Part shown: positions 34,311 through 47,600 of the stretch, one piece after another
Layout of the letters: the number at the start of each line of letters is the position of its first letter
Numbering within the stretch: position 1 is the stretch's first letter
Assembly (NCBI GenBank): GCA_003254885.1
Contig: QANT01007935.1
Span: 1 to 60,979 of the forward strand
Direction: 5' to 3'
DNA length: 60,979 bases
Source of the DNA: Purshia tridentata
Lineage: Eukaryota; Streptophyta; Magnoliopsida; Rosales; Rosaceae
Position numbers and translations under genes: made by a program
The notes under the pieces: model-generated
Told to the model about the DNA's origin: nothing
Databases searched by the model: none
What the model saw: the letters and a program-made list of their open reading frames with translations, nothing else

Positions 34311-35639
34311 CGGAGTCTTCGCGGTGATTATCTATGGAAAGTTTTATGACAGCCGTTGGATGGAGACACGTGGATTGATCGAAGCGGGGGAAGAGTTAAC
34401 CGTGGTTGGGTTGGGTTTTAACTCGGGTTGGGTTTTGGGATCCAAGGCTTGGAGAAGTTGGGTTTGTACTGGTATATCCCTTTTTCATTATTCGGATAGG
34501 GTTGGTGAAGAGAAGACTCGGAAGGGGAACGACGACGTCTTCATGTACGGTGTGGATTGGGTTACTGTGCACACATGGCACACATGCTCTTCAGTATAAA
34601 AAGTGAAAATCTGACAGATTGACTGTTTTTACTGGCACACATGCAAGCCGACAGATATGTAAAGCCAAAAGATCGGAAATTGCGGATCATGAGCACATTT
34701 TTTTTTCTTATATTTAAAAAGAAAAAAGAGATCCATGGACCTATGGATTCCCACCGACCCATGAATTGGATCCGTTAACTTGGTCCAGGTCCAACCTTGG
34801 AAGTGCGGTTTAATGGAAGAATAACAACCATTAGATTATTCCTAAAAGGGTCATTATTCTCTGGGGAAAATAACATATAAGCATTCTTAATTATGCAAAA
34901 GAAAGGCACAATTCAATGAAATCATATTCTTAAAGGGTCTTCATTCTCTAAAGAACAAGGGCAATTTTATTAGTAAAGCCTATTAGACTTTAAATTTGAA
35001 ATCCCTAACAATATTACTTGAGTTATGAACTTATGACAGTTGTGATAATGTATATCAATTTTTGTAATAACCACAGAAATTCATTTCATCTTTAGCTTGG
35101 TAGCATGATAATTAGAAAATGCACCAACTCCCTATTTACTTCACTCATATTTATTTTCACTTTTATTAGACGAGATCTAAGTTCAAATCCATCTCCCCCT
35201 CCTCCTCTTCCCATATTAAGAGAAAAAAAAAAAAAAAAGAAGAATTCGGATTGGACCTCTTATTATTCCATTCATTTTCACTATCCACCAAGATACACAT
35301 CAAGGAATCAACTATAGTTGCCCTTGGGAAAGAATAAAAAAACAAAATTCCTGCACAGCGACAATCATAAATGGCCACGACTTTAAGCAATCTTCTCCAT
35401 CATGGTGCACATCTTTATCAAAAAAAGTAATCACAAAAAGAATGGCTCAAGAAATGTCACAAGTTTATAAGCGTGTGGAATATTTCTAAAGCCATTGATT
35501 GACTAAAGCAATACAACACTCTCTCAATCATATTGACATTTTAAATCTCTACACAGTTTTATATATCCTTCCCATCCCTAAAGTTTACTTATATACACAA
35601 GATTATATCACAAACACTTGGGAAGAAATAAATACTATC
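34311..35639. other. Spacer between cyclophilin and NUP188 3' end
   Basis: About 1.3 kb, including the cyclophilin upstream region. AT-rich, with an A run near 35,222-35,238. No gene was seen; the open frames lack family features. Confidence 0.5.
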
Positions 35640-38600
35640 TTACAAAAAGTCCTCTGCCTGTAACAATCCGGGATAGATGACCGATATTATCTGTTTCAAG
35701 GACTTCACAGATGATGTCAGGAAATCATGTCTCTCCGTTGCTACAAAACATAATACAAACATACAATCAATTGTTAATGTCCATTCTCTATGTTACAAAC
35801 TATTTGTGAGAAGGAATCAAAGGAGTTTTTACCTTTTATCAACAGTTTAACTTCTTTCGAGAAATCCTCCACACGCCCTAACACAGGTCTTATGCCACAT
35901 ATCTGTAGAACACAAAGTTCCAAATACAATGCCATCTCCATTATTTGTACCAATAAGCAGCAGATACTCTGGACTTCGGTTTGAATCTCCTTCGATCTGT
36001 TCGCCTCACAGAGCTCTGTAATGATGGTAATTGCTTGATCCTGCATCAGAGATAACATATCCACCTCAAACAAGAAAGTCGCCTTGAAACCTATTGTCCA
36101 AGTTTTCGGCAGAGTAGATATTTTTGCATAAACAAATAATAAATCAAAGACAGGCCATTACCATAGGACATCCCAGGATCTTAAAAATGCTAATTAAAGA
36201 ATAAAAATTAACACCGTACCTGTAAGCCATGTAAGATCTCAGGCATTGGTAGCTCAGGAAAATTGTCAAGATCAACAAACCCAACCTCCTCTGCCCTTCT
36301 AGAAGCACCCTCAGCTTGTAAACAGAGGAACTTCAAAAGGAGGAAAGCAATTCTATAGATCTGTAGGGCAATAGTGTCAGAGAAGTACGATTTAGAAAAT
36401 TGATCACTATTTTCAATTGCTTGAGTCCTAATAGTCAGCGAAGTTGTGGTAGAGACAGCTGAGAATTTCGGTTTTGACACACAACTGGCCGGTGAAAGAG
36501 CAAACCATCCGCAGCTACTGTTGACAAATGAGGGTTTCCTGCAGCTCTCAAATTCCTCTTTAAGGATAGGAGGACATAAGAGAGGGGCATTAAGACTCGA
36601 AGATTCTCCAAGGCGTTGAGTTCCTCGGCTAATACAGGCTAAAAGATGGATACTTTTCTCTCTCAGCTGAGAATCCAATTCTTTCATGGCCTTAACCCAT
36701 GAATTCCAGTGTTTTGCCAGTACACACATTAGCATGAGAGTGTGCTCAGTGTCTTTAAGAGAAGAAAGAGAAGTTTGCCTCTGCTGAGTCCGAGGTCTTT
36801 TCTTGTCATGATCATCAGACGGGAAATCTGGTGCACTGAGATAGTAAGAAATCATATATCCTTTCTCGGAAAAGAAGTAAGGTATTACATTCTCCACAAC
36901 ATCAGAACAAGCAGAGCTGTCTCCTAAAGACTGAATCATAGCTGTGATGATAGCCAAACCAAGTCCCCAAATTTGTTGAGGCTTTCCCATTTTGTCAGAT
37001 GAGTTGGAAAGACTCTTATCAATAGTTACTGAAGAAGACCAACCGTCCAAGTATTCTGCAAACAAAGATCTCAGAGACGAGATAAAACCATAACTAATAA
37101 GCATTTCTGCACCCTGCCTCACACGGGCAAGAGTCAAAAAGAACTTCATTATAATAGGCAAAGATTCAAGAGAACTTTTATCTTGAAGCTTCAGCATAAC
37201 ATGCTGAAGCCGGAGGTGATTCTGTATGATGGGGAACCAAGTGCTGGGGGCCAAGAAATTTCTCAATATCAAGTCCATAGTAGTCAGGGAGAGGGTACAA
37301 TGCTCAGCAGAAGAAATGCAGTTACAGAGAATTGGTAGCAGACTTAGACTCACATTAGATATTTTAGCCATGTCTTCAACAGATACTATGTCTCTTTCCC
37401 CAACTAAATGTGACTTATGACAACTAAACTCCACTGCCAAAAGAAGCAACCTAAGTAAGAGCTTTACCATAGTGTTAATCCCCACAACTGATGGCCCAGT
37501 AACTAATGGTCTGAAATCACTTAACACTTTAAGGCCAGAACCTGATGTTTTTAACACGAGAAAGCAAACAGATGAAGGGAGGTAACTATGTGCAGATATC
37601 ATAAGATAGAGAAGCAATTCTGCTTGAGCTGCAAGGAAGTGAAAGATATCTTTGGAAGCACCGAGTACAGGAGCTAATGATTCTACTGTGTGAAGGAAAC
37701 TCTGGCATATGTGATCTATGGATGAGAAAACAAGCTGATCAGAGATCTCTCTCACTGTACTCTTCGTCTCCAGTGACTGCAAAAGCAGGTACACAAATTA
37801 ATTTCAATAGAAAGAAGGCATATGCAAAAGCATGTATATCTATGGTTTTCAAACTGAAAAAACCAAATCCAGCCATATGATCTTGATCCAAGGCGAAAGA
37901 CACCTGGCTGATAAGCATTTAGATGCCCATTGCTGAAAGAAGAAGACTTAGATCATGTGATTTCTTGCAACAGAGTATTGGGGCCTTCACTATATGTTAA
38001 AACCTCAACCATTCTGTTTTTCACATCATATTCTTGATTTGATGGAATACTACTTCATAACAGCTCGTTGGAAGATAGATAGAACTTAATTACTAGAGTA
38101 TTTCAGAAGATAATCAAAGTTCTTCAGTTACAATTAACTGCTTTTTAAATTCATACCGCATTTTGAAGATGGGAAACATAAAATATATCATGAGACTTAC
38201 ACTTCAAATATCTCTAGGTCCTAGTGTTTTTGTTGCATTCTTCTGCATCTTAATTAGACATGACATAGGTCTAGCGTAGTGTTCATAATCCAACCACCAT
38301 TAATACTGTTCAATTTCAAAAAACATGGACAAAACTTGGAAATGATAAATCAGACATTGGAAATAGTTTAGACAATAATTACAGGCTCCTGTATACTATG
38401 AGACAGCAGCATTTTCTTTTTAATTACCATTACATGTAAAATGTTTTAAACCATTTTACATAAAAAACAGCTACAGATATCAAATTTCCAACTACAAGAA
38501 AGCAACAGAAAGCAATTACCACTAAGAACTCACATTATCCCCGTACACAGTTAAGACACTTCTTAATGCTCTCAGTGCAGAAAGCTTCGAACTTGTGAGC

Positions 38601-41600
38601 AACACCATCGAGTTTGCATCCTTCATGACATGCAACATTGTTTCTGCAGTCACCTTTGATGCCTTCCACTTTGAATAATCCCAAAGCTCTAATCCCAAAT
38701 CAGCTCGTACATGATTGAGATCAAACAAGTATGCATCTTTGCCAGTTACAAAAAGATCATCATCATTCTTATGTTGGTAAGTCTGAAAAACATTTGATTC
38801 TATCAGGAACTGAGAGAGTTCTTTGAATGGCCCAGAACTGATTTTACGGCCTTCAAGCTCTCCTTGTAGATGATAGTAAAGATCATTGAGTATCAAATAA
38901 TTCAGCTCCTTCCCGGCACTGGAAAAAGATAAACATCCATAATCTTCAGGGGAGGTATTGCATATAGTCAGTTTTTCAGTTTTAACAACATCCTAGCAGA
39001 TGAAGCAAACTTACAACTGTCTCATTTAAAAGTGGCAGCCTTATACATATAAATTCCAACAGAAGCTAACAATAACACACATATTACCTGTAACCTTTCT
39101 GTGAGTATTGAGCTACCAACTCAGAAAAAGCAGGATGACTTCTGAGCTGTTAACAAAGGAAATGAAAAGGAAAACAACAATTAGATATTACGCAGATTGA
39201 AAAATCACAATACTTCAAAAGAACATATTAAATTTGAGAATTGACGAAATTAGAACCTAAACTGAGGGGAACTGGGTTTATCACCATACAATCATCTTTA
39301 GTGAAAAATTAAACAACATTTGTAAACAATTTGTCCAAAAATAAGTAATATGATAAAGAAAAGATTGAACCTTATTTGATAGGATGCTGGACTTCTCAAG
39401 TAATGACACAGACAAACTTCCTGCATCGCCAATTGCTAATTTCACCATCACATGGGCAGTGACTAAACTGGCATCAACCTGTGAAGTTACACCAATGATT
39501 ATTGCACTCAAAATATTAAAAATAATAATGGAAAAGTCTGATACATCCTATCAAAAAATTTATTAATACTAATTGATAAAGTTAGAGCATCTAGCTCAAC
39601 ATCAATTGGTGATCAGTGAAGATGCATTTGATATTATATATAGTGGTGGAAGGCTTGAAATACCCAACATGAGATTTATATTCTCAACATTCCCCCCTCA
39701 CATGTGACCAGACTGAGCAAAACACGTGAATCAAGAATATTGGGTGACGTTAAACACATGTAGCCAAGCCAGGCCTGGAATGTGGATCTCTCTCCACCAT
39801 CAGAGCTTAAAATGTGGAATGCAACTTATATTCAGGAAATGGAAGTGCAGGGATTCAAACTCAAGATCCAGCTCTGATCCAAGATAAAATTGGATTATCC
39901 AACCCAAAACAAATTGACAATGGCAAGGAGACCTATGGTATTATATATGTGGTGTAACGCTTGAAATGCCCGTAGTGGAATTTGTATTATGAACACTAAT
40001 CTATGTTATAAAGCACAGATTGAACAGAGTATTGTCCAGGTAAAAAACTTTCTTATACAAAAAAAACTTGTTTCTTTGAAAAGTCAACTTAAGTGGAAAC
40101 TCAATTACTGAAATCAATGTAACATTAACACAACAAACAAAAATCATGGAAATGAGTGGAAATGAGATGATGATAAGAAATAACCAGCCAACGTGAAGAC
40201 AAAACCAAGAACTGTAACAGGACATAATTCACAAGTTTAAACTAACAATCACAGAAATAGAAGTCACCTTTGCACATAAATACAACTCAGGGTCATATTC
40301 ACAGTATGTGAATGACTTGATCAGATTGCCTAAAACAGAGCTCCCACACCAGGCTGAAAAAATATCCTCAAGATTTTCAGCTTTTGATTTTTCGGTCCTT
40401 ATTGTATTTTGTATTCTGTCCTGCGATTCAGGAACTTGTTTTGCAAGTGACTCTGCATGCAACAGCTTTTTTTGCAAGAACATGTCATGCGCCATTATTT
40501 CCAATATGGCAGATTGACATTGATATCTGTATGCCAAATCTTGAGCTCCTATCTCAGTTTTAATTTCAGGTGGAGGAGCTTCCACACTGGAAGTTACCGA
40601 AATAGAACTGGACAATTTTCTCCAGAACTTTTCAGAGCTTTTCAGGCATTCCAAAATATTAGTGTACTGAGCAGCACCTTGCCACAGCACCCTTAGAAAG
40701 TTAAGAACATTCAGCAGTATTCGGGGATTGCTGCAGATTAGAAAAAAAGGTTGAACAAATAAAATAAAAAATTTAGAAACATGGTTATATCAAGCTTAGA
40801 AATAAAGGTATAAACTTCAAGACTGCAAGGTAATGATGAAGGAAAAATAACAGGCAAAGAAACCAAATTAAGAATCCTTTCAAGCCGAAATACCTGTTTA
40901 TAAGATCATTAGATCTTTCAACATGAAGCAGAACTGCATCCACAACACTAGATTTCTCAGACTCAGATGACCTGGAGGGAACTTCATTTGTTGGCAGCTT
41001 CGCATCACCAGAATTACTCAGTTGGGCATCTTTATTCACTTTGGTGGATAGCAAAGCAACAAGAAAAGCAGGCTGCATGAACAAACCATTAAGAAGAAAA
41101 GAATATATTGGGCAGCATGATTCAATAAGAAAACAGACAAATAATAAGGAACGAAAAGCTAAACCAAATCATTTTCAAAATGGTTACGGATAGGTCATTA
41201 ATGAGTTGAAATCTAGTGAACCAGCTAACTTGGCTTCATTGGAAGAAGGTTGTTCCTATTTTCCATAAAGGAAGGAGCATAGGTTTGGTTGCGTTGTGTC
41301 CTTGACTGCACCAAAAGTATATTTGCACTAGATACCCAACAGCTAAAAACGTTATTAGGTATACTACTTTGGAATTAAAAGCTAATAATAAATGGAGAAA
41401 AATTATAAATTGGATAGATCAGAAAACTATATCAAAAGGGTTGCTATAGAACCAAATAAAGTTTACTCCATGGAGGATGAAAGGCATTAAAATAACCACC
41501 CATGTACATACAGTGTTATTTAGTTAACTGGTCCTTTGGTTCGTTCAAAATGGTCTAAAACACAACGTTTTCTCCAAGAAATTAAAGAAAGGAGCAGAAT

Positions 41601-44600
41601 GTAAGCCATTAATTAAAAATTTCATGAGAGAGAACCTAAACTAAAATCAGAGGGAATGGACCATTAGCACTCAAACATTATTCCAACCTTTTCAAACAAT
41701 AACAAATACAGAAATTGAAACCTTACAGTAACAAACCTGATAACGTGCAGCAGAAGTGAGGAGATTGACTACAGAAACAAAGAGATCTTCATTCCATACC
41801 GACTTCTCAAGTAGTATGTCACTAACACAATGCCTCAGATCTGCAATCTACAACAGTGTAGTAATGCAATAAACAGATTTAGAAGCTGTTGGTTCAATAA
41901 GTTGAGTTTACAAGAAATTAATACATACGTAGACACACCAAACCTGTTTATCATCCAGACCAAAGCTGCTACCAAACAAATATGGTTGTATAAAATCTGC
42001 TACCATTAAGTACACTGATAAAACCCTGGCGGCACCAACTTGTATTCCCTGCAAAGAAGACTCAAAAATCTTTAAAAAAAATGCTAAACAAGTATAATAA
42101 TATCATCCCCCAAACCGTATACAAAACAAATACAAAAAGAATACCACTTACAATTATTTGGTAGTGACAATTAGGAGTCAACAAAGACACAGTCACCACA
42201 ATGATTGTATGTACAACCTTCTGTGTAATTAAATATAAGATGTGCACAATGCAATATTCTATGAAGTAAGGCATGCCAATTGGAAGGTGATAAAAGTTAA
42301 CATTACACCTATCATGCCCAGTGCTCCAAGAAATGTTTATGAGAATAGGGAAAAAGAACAGCAGCATGCGATTATAAGTTTCCTATGAATTAAAATGTCG
42401 TGATAAGTATATAAAACAGCAGCAAATTGGCATTACAAGTCATCACACAACAATAATTGGATAGACTGTAACCATAGCAGATAAGGAGCTAACCCAGAAT
42501 AAAATAACAATAAGAATAGCAACAATATAACTTTGATAGTATACATGTGGAAACACACGATGACCAAAGAGGGAGAGCAAATATAAACTGTACTATTTTC
42601 AAAACGTAGGCAGAGAATAAAAATGATAACAGTTAAGCATGGAGAAAAGCCATACAGGATTGCGAAAATAGGATATCAACGATACAAGTGCTGCAACTAC
42701 AGGAATTGGCTTTGTTGCGGATGAGAAAACTGCTTGGTAAAAAATTGGAAGGCTGGAAGATATATCCTGAAAATAAACACAACTGAACATCAGCTTTTGC
42801 ACTTAAGAGAAATACAAGTCATAAAACCAACCACCATATTACAAATAAAGAAAGATATCTATCACAGATGCATAAAATTGGCACCTACACAGTCAAACCC
42901 TAGAAAAGGGAAAAGAAACACCCAACATTTGACTGCTTCTTTCAAGCAAGCTAGAGGGTTGATCTACTAATTGAACTTGTATCGTTTAATAAGATTCACT
43001 TTTAAACAAAAACAATCACTACACCATTTAGCATAATACCAAAAATCTTTCCAACATAGCATGCCAATCAAATATACCTTAGAAAAGTTGGAGAGCATGA
43101 CGAAAAGAATATCTAAAACGGAACATATAGCCATCTGTAAACCTTCAATCTCTGTTAGATCAAAGAGACGGTTGAAATAAAGTCTCTGCAGAAACATGTG
43201 GCCAATTTAGAAATTAGAACAAAATGATAGCAGGCTAAGACCAAATAAGAACAAAAGATACACAACATAGCCCACCTCCAATTCTTGTGTAGTTGTACAA
43301 ACGATCCGAAAGAGAGTATTATGGATGGAAGAGTCACAAAGTAACCTATCCAGGAGGAATTCATCTAACTTTTCAGAGCATGATATTGATGTAATATATT
43401 TTTTCATCACTTCAAGCACCTGACACACTAAACAGAATTAAAAATTGACTTGTCCAGCTTCATTTCATCAGTAAAGAGAAGTAAGAATAAAAAATTAGGA
43501 CCAGATCAGTAAGGTAGTTATACAAAACAAAAAGCTGACCACCATTAGTTTTCATCAATTTGTAAGTTTGTTGCAAACTTAATAATAAACAAAGGGGACC
43601 AAGTTGTGTCACAGTACCAGCACAAGAGTAACCAAAGGGTGTACCTTCAATGTTACTCTCCAACGCGTATGCTTCACCTTATATCTCCAGTTTTCATGGT
43701 TAACAAGAACATACTGAACCGAGAAAACAATTAAAGCCAGGACAGCATCATTTTTCAATCCTGTTTCCATGAGGTGCAGAGTAAAGTCCAGCACTGCAAG
43801 GTTTTAAATGATGCATGTCAAGAAATGGAGCACAGATATATTATAGTTTTGAAGCACCTCTAAGCAGGAAATTTAATTTAAAAAACAAAACAAAACAAAA
43901 ATATCAGTATTTCCCATATTATTGTATGTGTTAGCATAATTAAGTACTAAACAAATAATGAAAAAATAAATAGATGATGTCAAAACAGCAAAATCACGCC
44001 ATACAAAATTGCATCACTACACAAACAATATAGAAGAAAACAAAAAAAAATCATACAACAAAATGCCATACAAAATATACCTGATATAGTCAATGCACAT
44101 TCACTATCATTCTGCTCACAGTCAATCAATAGCATCTTTGCCAGTTTTCCAGACAGTAACCATGATCCACTAGAAAAATACAGAGTGATAACAAGGATTA
44201 GAACACAAACTTAACCCTGGCCTCTCATGAGGCACCAACATTGCCAAAAAGAAGAAAATATCAAGCCAAATGTATGAGATGAACAGTAATAACAAGAAAT
44301 GAATATGGCCAACAATGCAGAGTGAAAAAAATCAATAAAAAAGAGCTCTTACAAAAAAGAACAAAAAAACTCTAGAAAAGACACTGAGAAAAAAGGATTT
44401 AACATAGAGCTCCACTTCAGATAATTATATAGTTCAATTAACTCAAGGTAAGAATGTAATCCACATTTATATGTATGCACAAGAACTGCAGAACAAAGAA
44501 AGCAAGTCTTTTCTATTAAAGGATTCACCTTGATGAGCCATTGTGGCCAATATTGAAATCAAATATATCTGCCTTTAAAGCCACCTCGGCAACATGAGAA

Positions 44601-47600
44601 GGGGAACTGCCACAATAAATGCATGTTAGAAACAGAGGTTGAATGATCAGGTCTAAATATATAAAACCATCTGAAGTTCAAGATACGTCAAAATTTATGA
44701 TCAGGTCTGGTCATTAATTGTTCACCAGCTTTTTCAATAATTATACCATATTAATTTGCTTTTATACTATTCTATTCGATTGGAAGACCACTGTAGGCTA
44801 GATGGTTTAAGTTCCGGACTTGTGTTTTTCTGTTTGAGGCAGTGAAGGTCTGCAATGTACTTTTGTGTGGACTTCTTGTCCACAGTGTTGTATTATTTAA
44901 TCTTCAATAAAATTGATGTTCCTTTTTAAAAAAATACCACATAAATAAATTAATAAAATATTTGTGTTCAACTAGAGAACACTTTCCTACAAGTCATATA
45001 AAAATTTCTTACAACTTCACTTATTGCTACAGTTGTGAAAATCTAGAGCTTAATTTCTTAAATTGATAGCAAAACTTGTGAGTATTTGAGCCAACTCTAT
45101 CATAGGACAAAACCATAGCTTATGATGGGGGATGGAATCTACCAAATAATATGTTTACCCAAAATTGAAAACACACACCAAACCTTAGATTTTCGTATAA
45201 GCCTATTGAACCCATGATTAGAAGCATAATGATAGAACATGAAGTTACCATTTTAGCATTTTTGCCAAAATATTTATGCCAACAGACATTCCAGCAGCAC
45301 CACTGAAAGTAGGAGATAATTTTCTGATGAAACTGCAAATGATCTCAACCACCCTGTATAAAAAAAAGATGCAACTAATATATTTATGAATGAAAACAAA
45401 GCACACCCACACACAAACAAAAAGGGTGGTTAATTACCACATGTTACTTTCTATCTGCCCACTCATGCCAGTTGGTTGGAGATGCAACGAGCTCCCCATG
45501 TCCATCAAAGCAAAACATACAGCCTGAAGATAAAACATCAGTAGAAAAAACTTAGTAAAAAAAAGATTGTTACAAAAATAGCAAGAAAAAGTGAAAGAAG
45601 GGGAAAAAAGGACAAGGGAGTGGGAGTGGGACAATGTGTGCACTTTTTTAATGAGAAATATGTTCACTTTGATTATTTCCTTGTATATTATCTTTAGGAT
45701 TGAAAAAATACAAGCTCAGGCTGGATTGATTTAGTACAACCATGTTTAAACTCAGACATCATTATATGCCAATGCTCATTCTCTGAATCTCTAATTAACG
45801 TGAAAAGGGGAAAAAACAGACTGAGCAAGAGAAGCATAATCCTGATGGGAAGAGAAAGCAGCCTTTGCCAATGAACAGCAGGCTGAGTTCATGAAGCAAA
45901 GAACCCTAATATCAAGGAACCAAAACCAAGCAAGATATTTAAACTATTGGAGACAATCAAGAAAATGCTTCACTTGAATTCACAGAAATTATGCCAAACA
46001 TTTAAAACAGTAAATTTGGGAGAAAACTTTGACATTGCATAAACAAATTTTTCTTAACAAGGAAAATCTGTAAGAAACTAAGATACCATTTCTAATTTCA
46101 TCAATAAATGTAAAACACCCACTTGATGTAACTGATCGGTTCCAAATCTATATAAGAATCAGACTGTAGCAACAAATAATCAAAAAATTACCGTGTTAAA
46201 GGTAGCCATCCGGCTAAGCAGGTCAAGGATAAGAAGAACTTCCTCATTTCTGTCGAAATACATCTCCTGAGCCAGGCGCATGAGCAAAACTACCACCCCA
46301 GACTGTGTATACTGTACAAAAGAGGAATGATTTAGCACAAAATGGCAACCAATGCAAAATTTAATTGACTATTTAATTGGATATCTTATATTACTCTCCT
46401 TGAATTTGCACAGATATTTGGTGATACTTTAACAAAGCAATTAGAAAATATAAAGTATTTGGCCATTTACCTCCCATCGTACAAGAGCAGAATTTCCACC
46501 AACTAATCTCAAAACCTGTCCGCAAGTGTTTCTGGGAATGACCAAACCTTCAATTCCAGGAACATGCAATGGGTGGTGCGTCTCAACAATTTGAGAGATG
46601 TCATCCCGAAAGGAATCATTATTAATCTCAAACAAGGATGATATACCAACAGACTTATCTAGAAAGTTGTACCTGTTGACAGGATGAGCACATAACAAAT
46701 AAGAGAATGACGAACTAATTGAATAAGCAGCATATCATGGGAAAGAATTAATAAAATTATAGAGCTTATTTTGAGTATTGTCTTGCAAAGTGGGGATAGC
46801 CAAGAGAAAATGGATCAACACCATATCTCGAAAACAGAAGCTTGAGTATCGCCAGTAAATATAAAAAATTTACAACCAAACCTTTAATATTATTATATAC
46901 ACATACATATAGAAACAATTCCACACACATTTAGGGCTAGATATCCACACGTTATAACAAATGGGTGGAGCTGAATCATATCTTTTCACTATCCTGGTGT
47001 CATATGGTCCAGACATTGATTTTTATGAAATTACTAAGAAAAATATTTGATTTACTCACTGCACCAATACCATAATTTTTTTATGCAGGACAAGAACAGA
47101 AACTAATATAAATAAATAAAATTCAGGTCAGCGGTACTATAGCTGTTTAATATAGGGGTTTTAGGTCTTTTTATGTTATTTGCATAAGTTGAAATGGACG
47201 GTTAAGAAAAGTTTAGGTTTGCTCCAATATGGTACCCAAATAGGTTTTCCAGTATTCCCTCCAAGGAACATGGACTTCACCATCCATCAAGTATTCCAAC
47301 ATCTCATCGTGCTACAGACTACACCACTTGCGCATGGGTTGGGTTTAAATTTGAGATCAAACTAACTTCAAAGTTCAAACAAGTCTAGCCTGAGGACAGC
47401 TAGAACCAAATTGAAGTTTAACCCAAAGCCAGCAATCAGGTCTACAACTCATTTTGTTTAAAGATCAATCAAAAACCAGATAAGAATGAACATGCCAAAT
47501 AAGTTCAAACCAGTCTAGCCTGAGGACAGCTAGAACCAAATTGAAGTTTAACCCAAAGCCAGCAATCAGGTCTACAACTCATTTTGTTTAAAGATCAATC

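Noticed and set aside
34228..34599. 123-codon plus-strand open frame upstream of cyclophilin
   Set aside because: It overlaps the divergent promoter and leader region with telo-boxes and a TATA box; no family features.
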